Below are positions 1 to 4,750 of a stretch of 5,568 bases of DNA, piece after piece. Made by a program: the position numbers and the translations under genes. Origin of the DNA: an uncultured Chloroflexota bacterium (GTDB taxonomy: Bacteria; Chloroflexota; Anaerolineae; Anaerolineales; Anaerolineaceae); the NCBI GenBank assembly GCA_902795255.1, contig CADBKS010000194.1:3429-8996 (forward strand), written 5' to 3'. The notes beneath the pieces were generated by a model. That model ran no database searches, had not been told where the DNA came from, and saw only the letters and a list, made by a program, of their open reading frames with translations. The stretch's first letter is position 1. Every line of letters begins with the position of its first letter.

Positions 1-21
1 ATAACTAACTATTGCTTTTGT
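1..21. promoter_or_regulatory. Half operator and direct-repeat copy at left edge
   Basis: The first bases, ATAACTAACTATT, match 11 of 13 positions of ATAACTAATTATT beside the TetR gene (4643-4655). This suggests a second copy of the TTAG...CTAA operator whose left arm lies outside the window. Positions 5-21 (CTAAC, then TATTGCTTTTGT) also match 3865-3884 at 16 of 17 bases once a 3-nt insertion is allowed. It may control an unseen leftward gene or the rightward operon, or it may mark a repeat boundary. Confidence 0.35.
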
Positions 22-201
22 AAAAATGTCCGGGATTCCGTGTTTCTTGGAGCGGGCGGCCTGTTTCGCAGCGGTGTGCGTGCGGCTGCCGTTCTGACAG
101 TATGCTTTTGTTTTGCCGGCGCAAATCACGGATCCTTTATCGAAAAAGAATTTCAGGGCCTGTTTTTGTGCAGGCCCATAAAAAAGTCTATAGGTTAGCA
201 T
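1..201 (-). CDS. Possible leftward ORF, cut by the left window edge; unrecognised
   Basis: Read on the minus strand from an ATG at 201-199, this frame stays open for 67 codons and leaves the window without a stop. The plus strand of the same stretch is broken by stops. Its GC-rich third positions resemble those of the real genes here. The translation is lysine- and alanine-rich, with two cysteines about 8 residues apart (near residues 27 and 35). I recognise no family. Against a real gene: there is no good SD site before the ATG (a GTG at 129-127 has AAAGGA only 3 nt upstream), and the last codons run through the AT-rich operator-like site at 1-21. It could be a divergent gene, a gene remnant, or chance. 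Confidence 0.2.
   Translation of the reverse strand, partial: MLTYRLFYGPAQKQALKFFFDKGSVICAGKTKAYCQNGSRTHTAAKQAARSKKHGIPDIFTKAIVSY
156..177. other. GC-rich stem-loop in upstream region
   Basis: GGGCCTG (156-162) and CAGGCCC (171-177) form a perfect 7-bp stem around an 8-nt T/G-rich loop. The plus strand continues with ATAAAAAAG and the minus strand with TGAAATTCTTTTTC, so neither side has the uninterrupted T-run of a standard terminator. The candidate promoter just downstream overlaps its 3' arm. It may be a weak leftward terminator or a protein-binding inverted repeat. Confidence 0.35.
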
Positions 202-209
202 CTTGTAAC
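166..209 (+). promoter_or_regulatory. Candidate promoter and weak operator for the rightward operon
   Basis: TTGTGC (166-171) and TATAGG (189-194) are separated by 17 nt and each match 4 of 6 bases of the sigma-70 consensus. GTTA (194-197) and TAAC (206-209), 8 nt apart, form an inverted repeat directly after the -10, where a repressor would block initiation. The GTTAG half-site is shared with the palindrome at 3856-3873 and the site at the TetR promoter (4637-4650). Both promoter and operator are weak by sequence alone. Confidence 0.3.
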
Positions 210-232
210 TTACAGGCCGGAGTGGTTGCTTT

Positions 233-322
233 ATGGAAAATGGAAAAAGCGGTATTAGCTGTCTGCCGGAAGTGAGATTGAAAAGCCCGTATTGTCCTGC
301 CGGGAACCGGAGATGCCGATGA
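233..322 (+). CDS. Possible 29-residue leader peptide overlapping the next start by ATGA
   Basis: This is a short frame starting with ATG at 233, preceded by GGAG (219-222) at 10 nt. It ends with TGA at 320-322, inside the ATGA that also holds the ATG at 319 of the ATC hydrolase-like gene. The peptide begins MENGKSGISC and is basic at its C-terminus, with three cysteines. The overlap geometry is typical of translational coupling and would make it a leader for the operon. A short frame with an SD-like site can arise by chance and I recognise no homologue, so confidence is low. Confidence 0.25.
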   Translation: MENGKSGISCLPEVRLKSPYCPAGNRRCR

Positions 323-795
323 ATCCGCTGGATCGGAAATGGTTTTACCGGGGGTTCCGGAAAACGCTGACTGAGAAGTTCGGGGCGTCCCGGGTGTCGG
401 AGATCTGGAAGGAAGCGGGTTTGGAATATCAAAGACTGCGGGCTGATCCGGATCTGAAAAAGCATAAAGGGGCGATGGTACTGCCGGCTGCCGCGCTGTA
501 CAGGGTTCTGCGGGACAACGGGGAAGATGCCGCGGCACTTCTGAATGCGTACGGGGAACTTATGGGCAGGCGTTTTGCCGGAATCGTTCACTGTATTACC
601 TGCATACCTGGCGCGGACCGTCTTATCTGGAAAAATGTGGGCGGCATTATGGATAAAATGAGCGGTGAAAAACTCGGATACAAACGTCGTATCGTTTCCG
701 AACCGCCCGAAATGTACGGCGTTGATATCCTTTCCTGCCCGTATCATGAACTGGCGCGAAAGGCCGGCGCGGAGGAGGCCGTTCTCTGCATCTGA
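319..795 (+). CDS. ATC hydrolase-family protein, interrupted by in-frame TGA
   Basis: This reads as a member of the L-2-amino-thiazoline-4-carboxylic acid hydrolase family (Pfam ATC_hydrolase). The characterised enzyme opens the ATC thiazoline ring to N-carbamoyl-L-cysteine; the substrate here is unknown. From ATG 319 it has 158 residues: His49 followed by VLPAAALY (54-61), MGRRFAG (82-88), IPG (96-98) and the family signature SCPY (139-142). These match the second paralogue at 3270-3902 (FPAAAVY, MGRKIAG, IPG, ACPY). The TGA at 793-795 falls two codons after the conserved Cys157, before the C-terminal part of the domain, which continues in the same frame to 915. ATG 319 is preferred because GGAG (309-312) sits 6 nt upstream; TTG 292 and ATG 313 are also in frame and lack good SD spacing. 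It is first in the rightward operon. A cytosolic protein lacking about 40 C-terminal residues is probably inactive. Confidence 0.75.
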   Translation: MNPLDRKWFYRGFRKTLTEKFGASRVSEIWKEAGLEYQRLRADPDLKKHKGAMVLPAAALYRVLRDNGEDAAALLNAYGELMGRRFAGIVHCITCIPGADRLIWKNVGGIMDKMSGEKLGYKRRIVSEPPEMYGVDILSCPYHELARKAGAEEAVLCI

Positions 796-915
796 CATAT
801 GGATAAAGAATACGCGCGCGGGTTCCATCATATCCGCTATGAGCGGAATTCAGCGCTGCCGGAAGGCGCGTCCTGCTGTGAATACCGGCTGCGGTATGAT
901 CCGGATAAGGATTAG
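796..915 (+). pseudogene. C-terminal part of the ATC hydrolase-family gene, beyond the TGA
   Basis: The reading frame of the upstream gene continues after the TGA for 39 sense codons to a TAG at 913-915. It encodes the expected family C-terminus: HMDKEYARG, then IRYERNSALPEGASCCEYRL. This aligns with the second paralogue's IKFERTGTLGKGADRCDLL. No frameshift is needed, and codon use matches the upstream part. An internal ATG at 799 lies 21 nt after GAGGAGG (771-777), too far for normal initiation. Read through, the whole product would be about 198 residues, close to the 210 of the second paralogue. A recent nonsense mutation or a base-call error explains this best. Confidence 0.65.
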
Positions 916-957
916 CGGGGCGGGGGTTTACCCGTAAATACCGGAACGGAGGAGAAT

Positions 958-1584
958 ATGGGATTTTTTACGGACTTTTTTGCGCAGACCCGGAAACCGC
1001 AGGGTTTTCTGGGGAAGATCATGGTGATGACGATGAATTCCGGGCATTCCCGCATGGCGGATTGGGGAATGGCACATCTGCCTGAATTCAGCCCGTCGAA
1101 AGCCGCGGACCTGGGCTGCGGCGGCGGACGGAACGCCGGTGAACTGCTGCGGCGGTACCCTGGTGTCCATGTGACAGCTGTGGATTATTCGGATATTTCT
1201 GTCGCGAAGGCCGAAAAGCATAACAAAAAGGCCATAGCGGAAGGACGCTGCACTGTTCAGCAGGGGGACGTCTCGGATCTGCGTCTCCCGGCAGGTGCGT
1301 TTGATCTTGTGACTGCCTTTGAGACGGTTTATTTCTGGCCCGGGCTCGAAAAATGTTTCGGACAGGCCGCGAAGATCCTCAAGCCCGGTGGTTATTTCCT
1401 GATCTGCAATGAATCCGACGGCATGGATCCTGAGGGCCTGAAATATGAGAAGATCATTGAGGGGATGAAGCTCTATACCGCCGAACAGATTGAAGCGGCT
1501 TTGCGGAAGGCCGGGTTTTCCGCGGTCACTTCCGATCACCATCCTTCCAAACCGTGGATCACGGTCCTTGCGCGGAAAGGATGA
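958..1584 (+). CDS. Class I SAM-dependent methyltransferase
   Basis: This 208-residue protein has a Rossmann-fold methyltransferase domain of the Methyltransf_11/25 type. Motif I, DLGCGGGRN, is at residues 51-59. The acidic residue ending strand beta-2 is Asp76 in AVDYS. GDVSDLRLP at 103-111 precedes the FDLV...FETVYFW strand (115-127), and LKPGGYFLICNE lies at 141-152. The N-terminal MNSGH (26-30) is typical of a Clostridia subgroup that methylates small molecules, but the acceptor is unknown. The SD site GGAGGAG (948-954) abuts the ATG at 3-6 nt spacing, one of the strongest in the window. The gene starts 42 nt after the end of the broken ATC hydrolase-like gene and 36 nt before the alpha/beta hydrolase gene, so it is almost certainly co-transcribed. 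It is cytosolic and appears intact. An O-, N- or S-methyl transfer in the same pathway as the ATC hydrolase-like proteins is inference. Confidence 0.93.
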   Translation: MGFFTDFFAQTRKPQGFLGKIMVMTMNSGHSRMADWGMAHLPEFSPSKAADLGCGGGRNAGELLRRYPGVHVTAVDYSDISVAKAEKHNKKAIAEGRCTVQQGDVSDLRLPAGAFDLVTAFETVYFWPGLEKCFGQAAKILKPGGYFLICNESDGMDPEGLKYEKIIEGMKLYTAEQIEAALRKAGFSAVTSDHHPSKPWITVLARKG

Positions 1585-1620
1585 TCACAGGATCATTTAC
1601 GGGAAAGGAGCTGCCGGATC

Positions 1621-2394
1621 ATGAAGGTATATGAATTCGGAACGTCGAACAGCCGCGTTTTTGTCATGTTCCAGTGCGCGGCAGAGCCGTGGTGGGTCTT
1701 TAAGGCTTCCGCTGAAGCGGTGGCGAAGGATTTTCATGTTTATCTCGTTATTGCCGACGGACATGATGAGCAGGGCACGGAATTCGTATCGATCGAAAAG
1801 AACGTCAGGGATGCCGCCGCTTTTCTGCGGAACAAAGGGGTCACCGGGGTCGACTTGATGTACGGGGTTTCAATGGGAGGTGCGAGTACGGTGCGCTTTC
1901 TGGCCACGGAGAACATCCCCGTGAAAAAAGCGGTCATTGATGCCGGGATCACGCCGTATCCGTATCCCCGGTGGATCTGCCGGCTGATCGCGCTGCGGGA
2001 CTGGGCTGAAATAATGCTGGCCACCAAATCCTATACGGTCATGAAGCTGGCCATGCCTCCGGAGCGGTGGACGCCGAAAGGCGAGGATCCGGAGGAACAT
2101 TACCGGAAGATCTTCGATTTTGAAAAGAACCGGTTCACCTCCCGGACGATCTACAATGTTTTCTGGTCAACGAACAACTATCCGATGCCGGATCCCGTAA
2201 CCGCGGTGGATACGGAAATTGAGTACTGGTATGGCGAACAGGAGAAAAAAGCCCGGAAGGCTGATATCGCCTATGTCTGCAGAACGTATCCGCAGACAGT
2301 GGTGCGGGAATTCAAGGGACTTGAGCACGCGGAGCTTGTGCTGATGTTCCCGGAACGCTTTTACAGTGAAATCAAACGATTTTGGGAGAAATGA
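1621..2394 (+). CDS. Alpha/beta hydrolase-fold protein
   Basis: This 257-residue protein has the nucleophile elbow GVSMGG, with Ser84 as candidate nucleophile, after a predicted beta strand (VDLMYGVSMGG). A late histidine, His236 in GLEHAEL, fits the catalytic histidine. The acid is less clear. In many relatives an Asp follows the VWYG-type strand, but here the strand is YWYGEQEKK (202-210), leaving Glu206 or Glu208, with Asp197 an alternative. Residues 110-190 form a lid-like insertion rich in Trp, Tyr and Pro. There is no signal peptide, so it should be cytosolic. AAAGGAG (1604-1610) lies 10 nt before the ATG, and the gene is 36 nt behind the methyltransferase gene. It likely cleaves an ester, amide or thioester in the same pathway. 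The substrate cannot be inferred, and the divergent acid position leaves some doubt about catalysis. Confidence 0.9.
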   Translation: MKVYEFGTSNSRVFVMFQCAAEPWWVFKASAEAVAKDFHVYLVIADGHDEQGTEFVSIEKNVRDAAAFLRNKGVTGVDLMYGVSMGGASTVRFLATENIPVKKAVIDAGITPYPYPRWICRLIALRDWAEIMLATKSYTVMKLAMPPERWTPKGEDPEEHYRKIFDFEKNRFTSRTIYNVFWSTNNYPMPDPVTAVDTEIEYWYGEQEKKARKADIAYVCRTYPQTVVREFKGLEHAELVLMFPERFYSEIKRFWEK

Positions 2395-2433
2395 CGGTGA
2401 TCGGTCCGGTCCCTGCGTTCGTTTACCGGGATC

Positions 2434-2462
2434 AAAACACTGAAAAAATTCGTGTATATATT
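2434..2462 (+). promoter_or_regulatory. Weak candidate internal promoter
   Basis: The 90-nt gap before the membrane protein gene is the largest between intact genes of this operon and turns AT-rich. It contains AAAACA (2434-2439) and TATATT (2457-2462) with a 17-nt spacer. The -10 is good (5 of 6) and the -35 poor (3 of 6). It could give the last two genes extra transcription. No operator-like TTAG/CTAA site is present here. Confidence 0.2.
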
Positions 2463-2484
2463 GAAGTATGGAAGCTGAACGAAA

Positions 2485-3243
2485 ATGATAAAAAATGAAT
2501 TTTATGAAAAATCAGTGAAACTGCTGACAGCCGGCATTATCGGATGTCTGCTTTATGTATGCGGGGATTTCCTGTTTGCCGCGACCGGAAAAGGGCAGAC
2601 AACGGAAACCCTCGGCCTGTTCGTGAAAGTTGCTTATCTTGAGATGGCAGAATGGCGGATGGTCGCCAGTATTCTCTGCGGCCTTGTAGGGACGCTGCTG
2701 TATTACATGGGTTTCCACGGGATGTATGGCCTGCTGAAGATCCATATCACCTGCCGGGCGGATGACAGAAACCGGATATGGCTGAAGCTGTTCCGTGTCG
2801 CTTACATCACCGGTACGGTAACCTGGGCGTGGGTGCATGCGATGTTTATGACGCAGGCGCTGATCTTCAAATATACATACGACGCTTTCGGAGACATGCA
2901 GCAGGTGGCGGACATCGCGAACCGTGTGTTTTACGCGAATGGCCCGGGAATGGCCGCGGCCTATATACTCTGCGACCTGGGACTGACCGTCGTTATGGCT
3001 GTGCTGGTCTGGAAGAAAATCATCCCGCTGAAAAATACCGGCCAAAGGATCCTTGCCACATTCTGCAGCCCGATGATGCTGCCCGGTGTGGTCGGAAATC
3101 TGCTGGCGCTCCTGCCGTGGCCGCTGAACCAGCTGGATCACGGAACGGAATCCTTCGGGCACGCGCTGGTGCTGCTCCTCGGGATGGTCCTGCTGAAGGA
3201 AATGAACAGGACCGGAGAGCTTGACGGAAGGTTGCCGGAATGA
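2485..3243 (+). CDS. Six-helix integral membrane protein of unknown function
   Basis: This 252-residue protein has about six hydrophobic segments, near residues 11-34, 58-84, 104-128, 154-177, 189-212 and 222-238. Helix 1 carries a buried-looking GD (27-28), helix 3 ends WAWVHAMF with His118, and the loop before helix 4 has YANGPG (150-155). The general look, with a GD pair in helix 1 and conserved His/Asn in later helices, resembles uncharacterised Bacillota membrane families (DUF6796 comes to mind, unverified). No transporter or protease motif is visible. The SD site is weak (GGAAG at 2470-2474, 10 nt upstream), and an in-frame TGA at 2476 rules out a longer start. The gene ends 26 nt before the second ATC hydrolase-family gene, so the pair is surely co-transcribed. 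A longer antisense frame exists (2512-3300) but lacks the hydrophobic pattern. A role in moving or sensing the pathway's small molecule is conjecture. Confidence 0.85.
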   Translation: MIKNEFYEKSVKLLTAGIIGCLLYVCGDFLFAATGKGQTTETLGLFVKVAYLEMAEWRMVASILCGLVGTLLYYMGFHGMYGLLKIHITCRADDRNRIWLKLFRVAYITGTVTWAWVHAMFMTQALIFKYTYDAFGDMQQVADIANRVFYANGPGMAAAYILCDLGLTVVMAVLVWKKIIPLKNTGQRILATFCSPMMLPGVVGNLLALLPWPLNQLDHGTESFGHALVLLLGMVLLKEMNRTGELDGRLPE

Positions 3244-3269
3244 GCGGCCGGCCGGAAAGGAAATAACGG

Positions 3270-3902
3270 ATGAAAACAGCAGAACAAATCCTGAAAACAA
3301 AAGAATTTATCAGGGCTGAAATGGATAAAGCCCTGCCAAAGGAGCAGAGTGACAGGCTCTGGCAGAAGGCTTCGGACAGGCTTGCGGAAATACTGGACCG
3401 GTACAGTTCACTTCCGAAAGGGCTGTGTTTTCATACACACAGATATATCTTTCCGGCTGCGGCGGTTTATCTGACGCTGAAGGAGGCCATCGGGAAGGAG
3501 ATGGCTTACCGCATCATTGAAGACGCGGCGATCGCGAATACGGAACCGATGGGACGGAAAATCGCGGGAATGATGAGGATACCCGGAATGCCGGCACTTT
3601 TTCTCCGGATCTGGGACCCGCTGACCAAAAGAATGTTCGGGACTGAAAACGGATTTAAAAATGTTTACTATCCGAAGAAAAAGAATGAATACCGGATGGA
3701 TATCACGGCCTGTCCTTACTGCCGCTTTCTCGCGGAGCTCGGCTGTCCTGAGCTGACGAAGATCTATTGTGAAAATGACGACCGTGTCTACGGAAATCTG
3801 CCCGGGATAAAATTCGAACGGACCGGGACGCTCGGTAAGGGTGCGGACCGCTGTGATTTGTTAGCTAACAAATATTGTTTTTGTTTACTGACCTCTATTT
3901 AA
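3270..3902 (+). CDS. ATC hydrolase-family protein with aberrant C-terminal tail
   Basis: This 210-residue paralogue is of the L-2-amino-thiazoline-4-carboxylic acid hydrolase family. Visible motifs in order: HTHRY (55-59) then FPAAAVYLTL, MGRKIAG (94-100), IPG (104-106), MFG (122-124), MDITACPY (143-150), GCPEL (158-162), Cys167 with CENDD, and ERTGTLGKGADRCD (183-196). All are expected of a full-length domain. AAAGGA (3256-3261) is 8 nt before the ATG. It is the last gene of the rightward operon, 26 nt after the membrane protein gene. The oddity is the end. After the conserved CD (195-196), where relatives usually continue with an F-R-F-type strand, the frame enters a perfect 18-bp palindrome and AT-rich DNA that encode a hydrophobic tail, LLANKYCFCLLTSI. 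The last 14 codons therefore look fused from operator DNA. The core should fold; whether activity survives is unknown. Confidence 0.9.
   Translation: MKTAEQILKTKEFIRAEMDKALPKEQSDRLWQKASDRLAEILDRYSSLPKGLCFHTHRYIFPAAAVYLTLKEAIGKEMAYRIIEDAAIANTEPMGRKIAGMMRIPGMPALFLRIWDPLTKRMFGTENGFKNVYYPKKKNEYRMDITACPYCRFLAELGCPELTKIYCENDDRVYGNLPGIKFERTGTLGKGADRCDLLANKYCFCLLTSI
3856..3873. promoter_or_regulatory. 18-bp perfect palindrome, probable TetR-type operator
   Basis: ATTTGTTAGCTAACAAAT is perfectly palindromic and has the length and symmetry of a site for a dimeric TetR-family repressor. Its GTTAG/CTAAC core is shared with the operator at the TetR gene (4637-4650) and with the left-edge site (CTAAC at 5-9). 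It is unusual in lying inside the 3' end of a coding frame, 34 nt before the operon terminator, where I see no convincing promoter on either strand. It may be a relic of a former promoter region or a secondary binding site. Confidence 0.55.
3865..3884. repeat. Second copy of the direct repeat found at 5-21
   Basis: CTAAC (3865-3869), then AAA, then TATTGTTTTTGT (3873-3884) matches the left-edge copy (CTAAC then TATTGCTTTTGT) at 16 of 17 bases in the same orientation. The two copies lie about 3.86 kb apart and bracket the entire rightward operon. They could be two promoter/operator regions of common origin, or scars of recombination at a short core. Confidence 0.4.
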
Positions 3903-3906
3903 GACC

Positions 3907-3945
3907 ATTGCCTGTCTTCCGTCAGAAGGCAGGCGATTTGCTTTT
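3907..3945 (+). terminator. Intrinsic terminator of the rightward operon
   Basis: ATTGCCTGTCTTC (3907-3919) pairs with GAAGGCAGGCGAT (3925-3937) around a CGTCA loop, a 13-bp stem with two G-U wobbles. A T-rich tail TTGCTTTT follows (3938-3945). It starts 5 nt after the stop of the second ATC hydrolase-family gene. The TetR gene converges from the right; the minus-strand side lacks a T-run, so the terminator is mainly rightward. Confidence 0.85.
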
Positions 3946-4000
3946 CGGATCTTCCCGGCAAAACCGGATCCGTTTTGCTTCATTGTGATCAATTTTCCGG

Positions 4001-4609
4001 TTAAAAGCCCATCAGCTGTTTCCAGCCGGGCAGAAAAAAGGCCTCCACTTTATCCAGGCAGCGCAGTGCTTCATCCCGGGAATAATTATGGACCACCGGT
4101 TCAAACATGGCAGCCGTATATGCGGTGAGCAGGATATGCAGTTCTTCCGGTCTGATGTCTGAAACCGCGAGCCCCTGCTCCCGAAGCAGGGGGATGTACC
4201 GCATCAGATGATCCTGATGGCGTTCCGTCAGGTCATGCAGGAAGTCCGCGTATTTTGTTCCCTGTGATTTTGTCAGCAGCAGGTAATAATCCTCCATATG
4301 CGGATAAATGACCTCGCGCATCATGTCGATCTCTGAATCATGCCACCGGATGTGATCCTGCTCCCGGACAGCTTCCATATAACGGGCAATATGCGCTTCG
4401 ATCCACCGGTCGATCCGCTCAACTGCGGGTGAAACGAGCCGGTCAAAAAGGTCCTCTTTGCTGCTGCAGTGTCGGTAGATCGCCGCAGCCGTCAGTCCGC
4501 AGCGTGCACCGATGTTCCGCATGGACGCTTTCTCGAATCCGGCTTCCATGAATTCATCCTTTGCTGCCTGCATGATTTTGATGTGACTGACGGTCTTGTC
4601 TCTAGGCAT
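4001..4609 (-). CDS. TetR-family transcriptional repressor
   Basis: This 202-residue, ligand-responsive DNA-binding dimer has a canonical TetR N-terminus: helix 1 (residues 8-24, IKIMQAAKDEFMEAGF region), then a helix-turn-helix at about 29-48 (SMRNIGARCGLTAAAIYRHC) followed by SSKEDLFDRLV. The C-terminal domain (about 60-202) is divergent, as in the whole family, with aromatic and acidic residues (WHDSEIDMM, HMEDYYLLL) that could line a ligand pocket, and ends FFLPGWKQLMGF. The ATG at 4609 has GGGAG 12 nt upstream, rather far, but an in-frame TAA upstream leaves no alternative. It is convergent with the rightward operon. The palindrome at 4637-4650 sits at its own promoter, so autorepression is likely, and related half-sites at 1-21, 194-209 and 3856-3873 suggest it also controls the flanking operons. 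The ligand is unknown, possibly the substrate of the pathway. Confidence 0.95.
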   Translation of the reverse strand: MPRDKTVSHIKIMQAAKDEFMEAGFEKASMRNIGARCGLTAAAIYRHCSSKEDLFDRLVSPAVERIDRWIEAHIARYMEAVREQDHIRWHDSEIDMMREVIYPHMEDYYLLLTKSQGTKYADFLHDLTERHQDHLMRYIPLLREQGLAVSDIRPEELHILLTAYTAAMFEPVVHNYSRDEALRCLDKVEAFFLPGWKQLMGF

Positions 4610-4636
4610 CTGTCCGTGCGTCTCCCTGAAACGATG

Positions 4637-4650
4637 TTAGCTATAACTAA
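4637..4650. promoter_or_regulatory. Operator at the TetR gene promoter
   Basis: TTAGCTATAACTAA is palindromic about its TATA centre, with one mismatched pair. It lies 27 nt upstream of the TetR start codon and just downstream of the minus-strand -10 (4653-4658), so a bound repressor would cover the start of transcription. This is the normal arrangement for TetR autoregulation. The half-site GTTAG recurs at 194-198 and 3860-3864. Confidence 0.6.
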
Positions 4651-4652
4651 TT

Positions 4653-4681
4653 ATTTTAGCATGGAATCGTAATCCGGATAA
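4653..4681 (-). promoter_or_regulatory. Candidate promoter of the TetR gene
   Basis: On the minus strand TAAAAT (4658-4653) matches the -10 consensus at 5 of 6 bases. TTATCC (4681-4676) lies 17 nt upstream as a weak -35 (3 of 6). Upstream DNA is AT-rich and contains the inverted repeat ATAAT-N5-ATTAT (4678-4692), which could act as an UP-like element or a further binding site. Confidence 0.35.
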
Positions 4682-4698
4682 TAAATCATTATTTTTAT

Positions 4699-4717
4699 AA
4701 AAACCGGACGTTTTCCG
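4699..4717 (-). terminator. Weak candidate terminator of the right-hand minus-strand operon
   Basis: On the minus strand CGGA-AAACG-TCCG (4717-4705) is followed by G and a TTTTT run (4703-4699), 34 nt after the membrane protein stop. The stem is only 4 bp, so termination may be partial and the TetR gene may receive read-through. A second hairpin, GGCGG-TTTA-CCGCC (4745-4758), spans the stop codon of the membrane protein gene but has no T-run after it. Confidence 0.25.
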
Positions 4718-4750
4718 CCCTTTATGCCTGTGCCCGGAATTTCCGGCGGT

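Noticed and set aside
26..97. Plus-strand 23-residue frame starting at ATG 26
   Set aside because: It has no SD site, Cys/Arg/Gly-rich composition, and nothing connecting it to a downstream gene.
796..840. Bacterial SECIS element for selenocysteine at the TGA
   Set aside because: Only GCGGG (818-822) with TCCGC (833-837) pairs, around a 10-nt loop lacking the usual GGUC-like loop. This is not enough to call a SECIS, so the idea is kept only as an open alternative.
921..934. Small hairpin CGGG...CCCG between the broken gene and the methyltransferase gene
   Set aside because: The stem is 4 bp and is followed by no T-run, so it is not a terminator. The genes on both sides look co-transcribed.
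665..937. Plus-strand 90-codon frame across the TGA region
   Set aside because: It is in a different frame from the ATC hydrolase-family domain, has no SD site and an Arg-rich composition typical of a shadow frame. It does not repair the broken gene.
928..1542. Minus-strand frame of 204 codons opposite the methyltransferase
   Set aside because: The plus strand carries an unmistakable SAM-binding motif and a strong SD site, so the antisense frame is a shadow.
2512..3300. Long minus-strand frame (262 codons) opposite the six-helix membrane protein
   Set aside because: It is slightly longer than the plus-strand gene but Pro/Gln/His/Arg-rich without domain motifs, and it overlaps the start of the second ATC hydrolase-family gene. 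The plus-strand frame has clear hydrophobic helices and operon spacing.
3947..3976. GGAT...CCGG-CAAAA-CCGG-ATCC structure followed by GTTTTGC
   Set aside because: The stem is interrupted by a 4-nt bulge and lies just behind a much better terminator. It could be a weak accessory terminator, but the support is poor.
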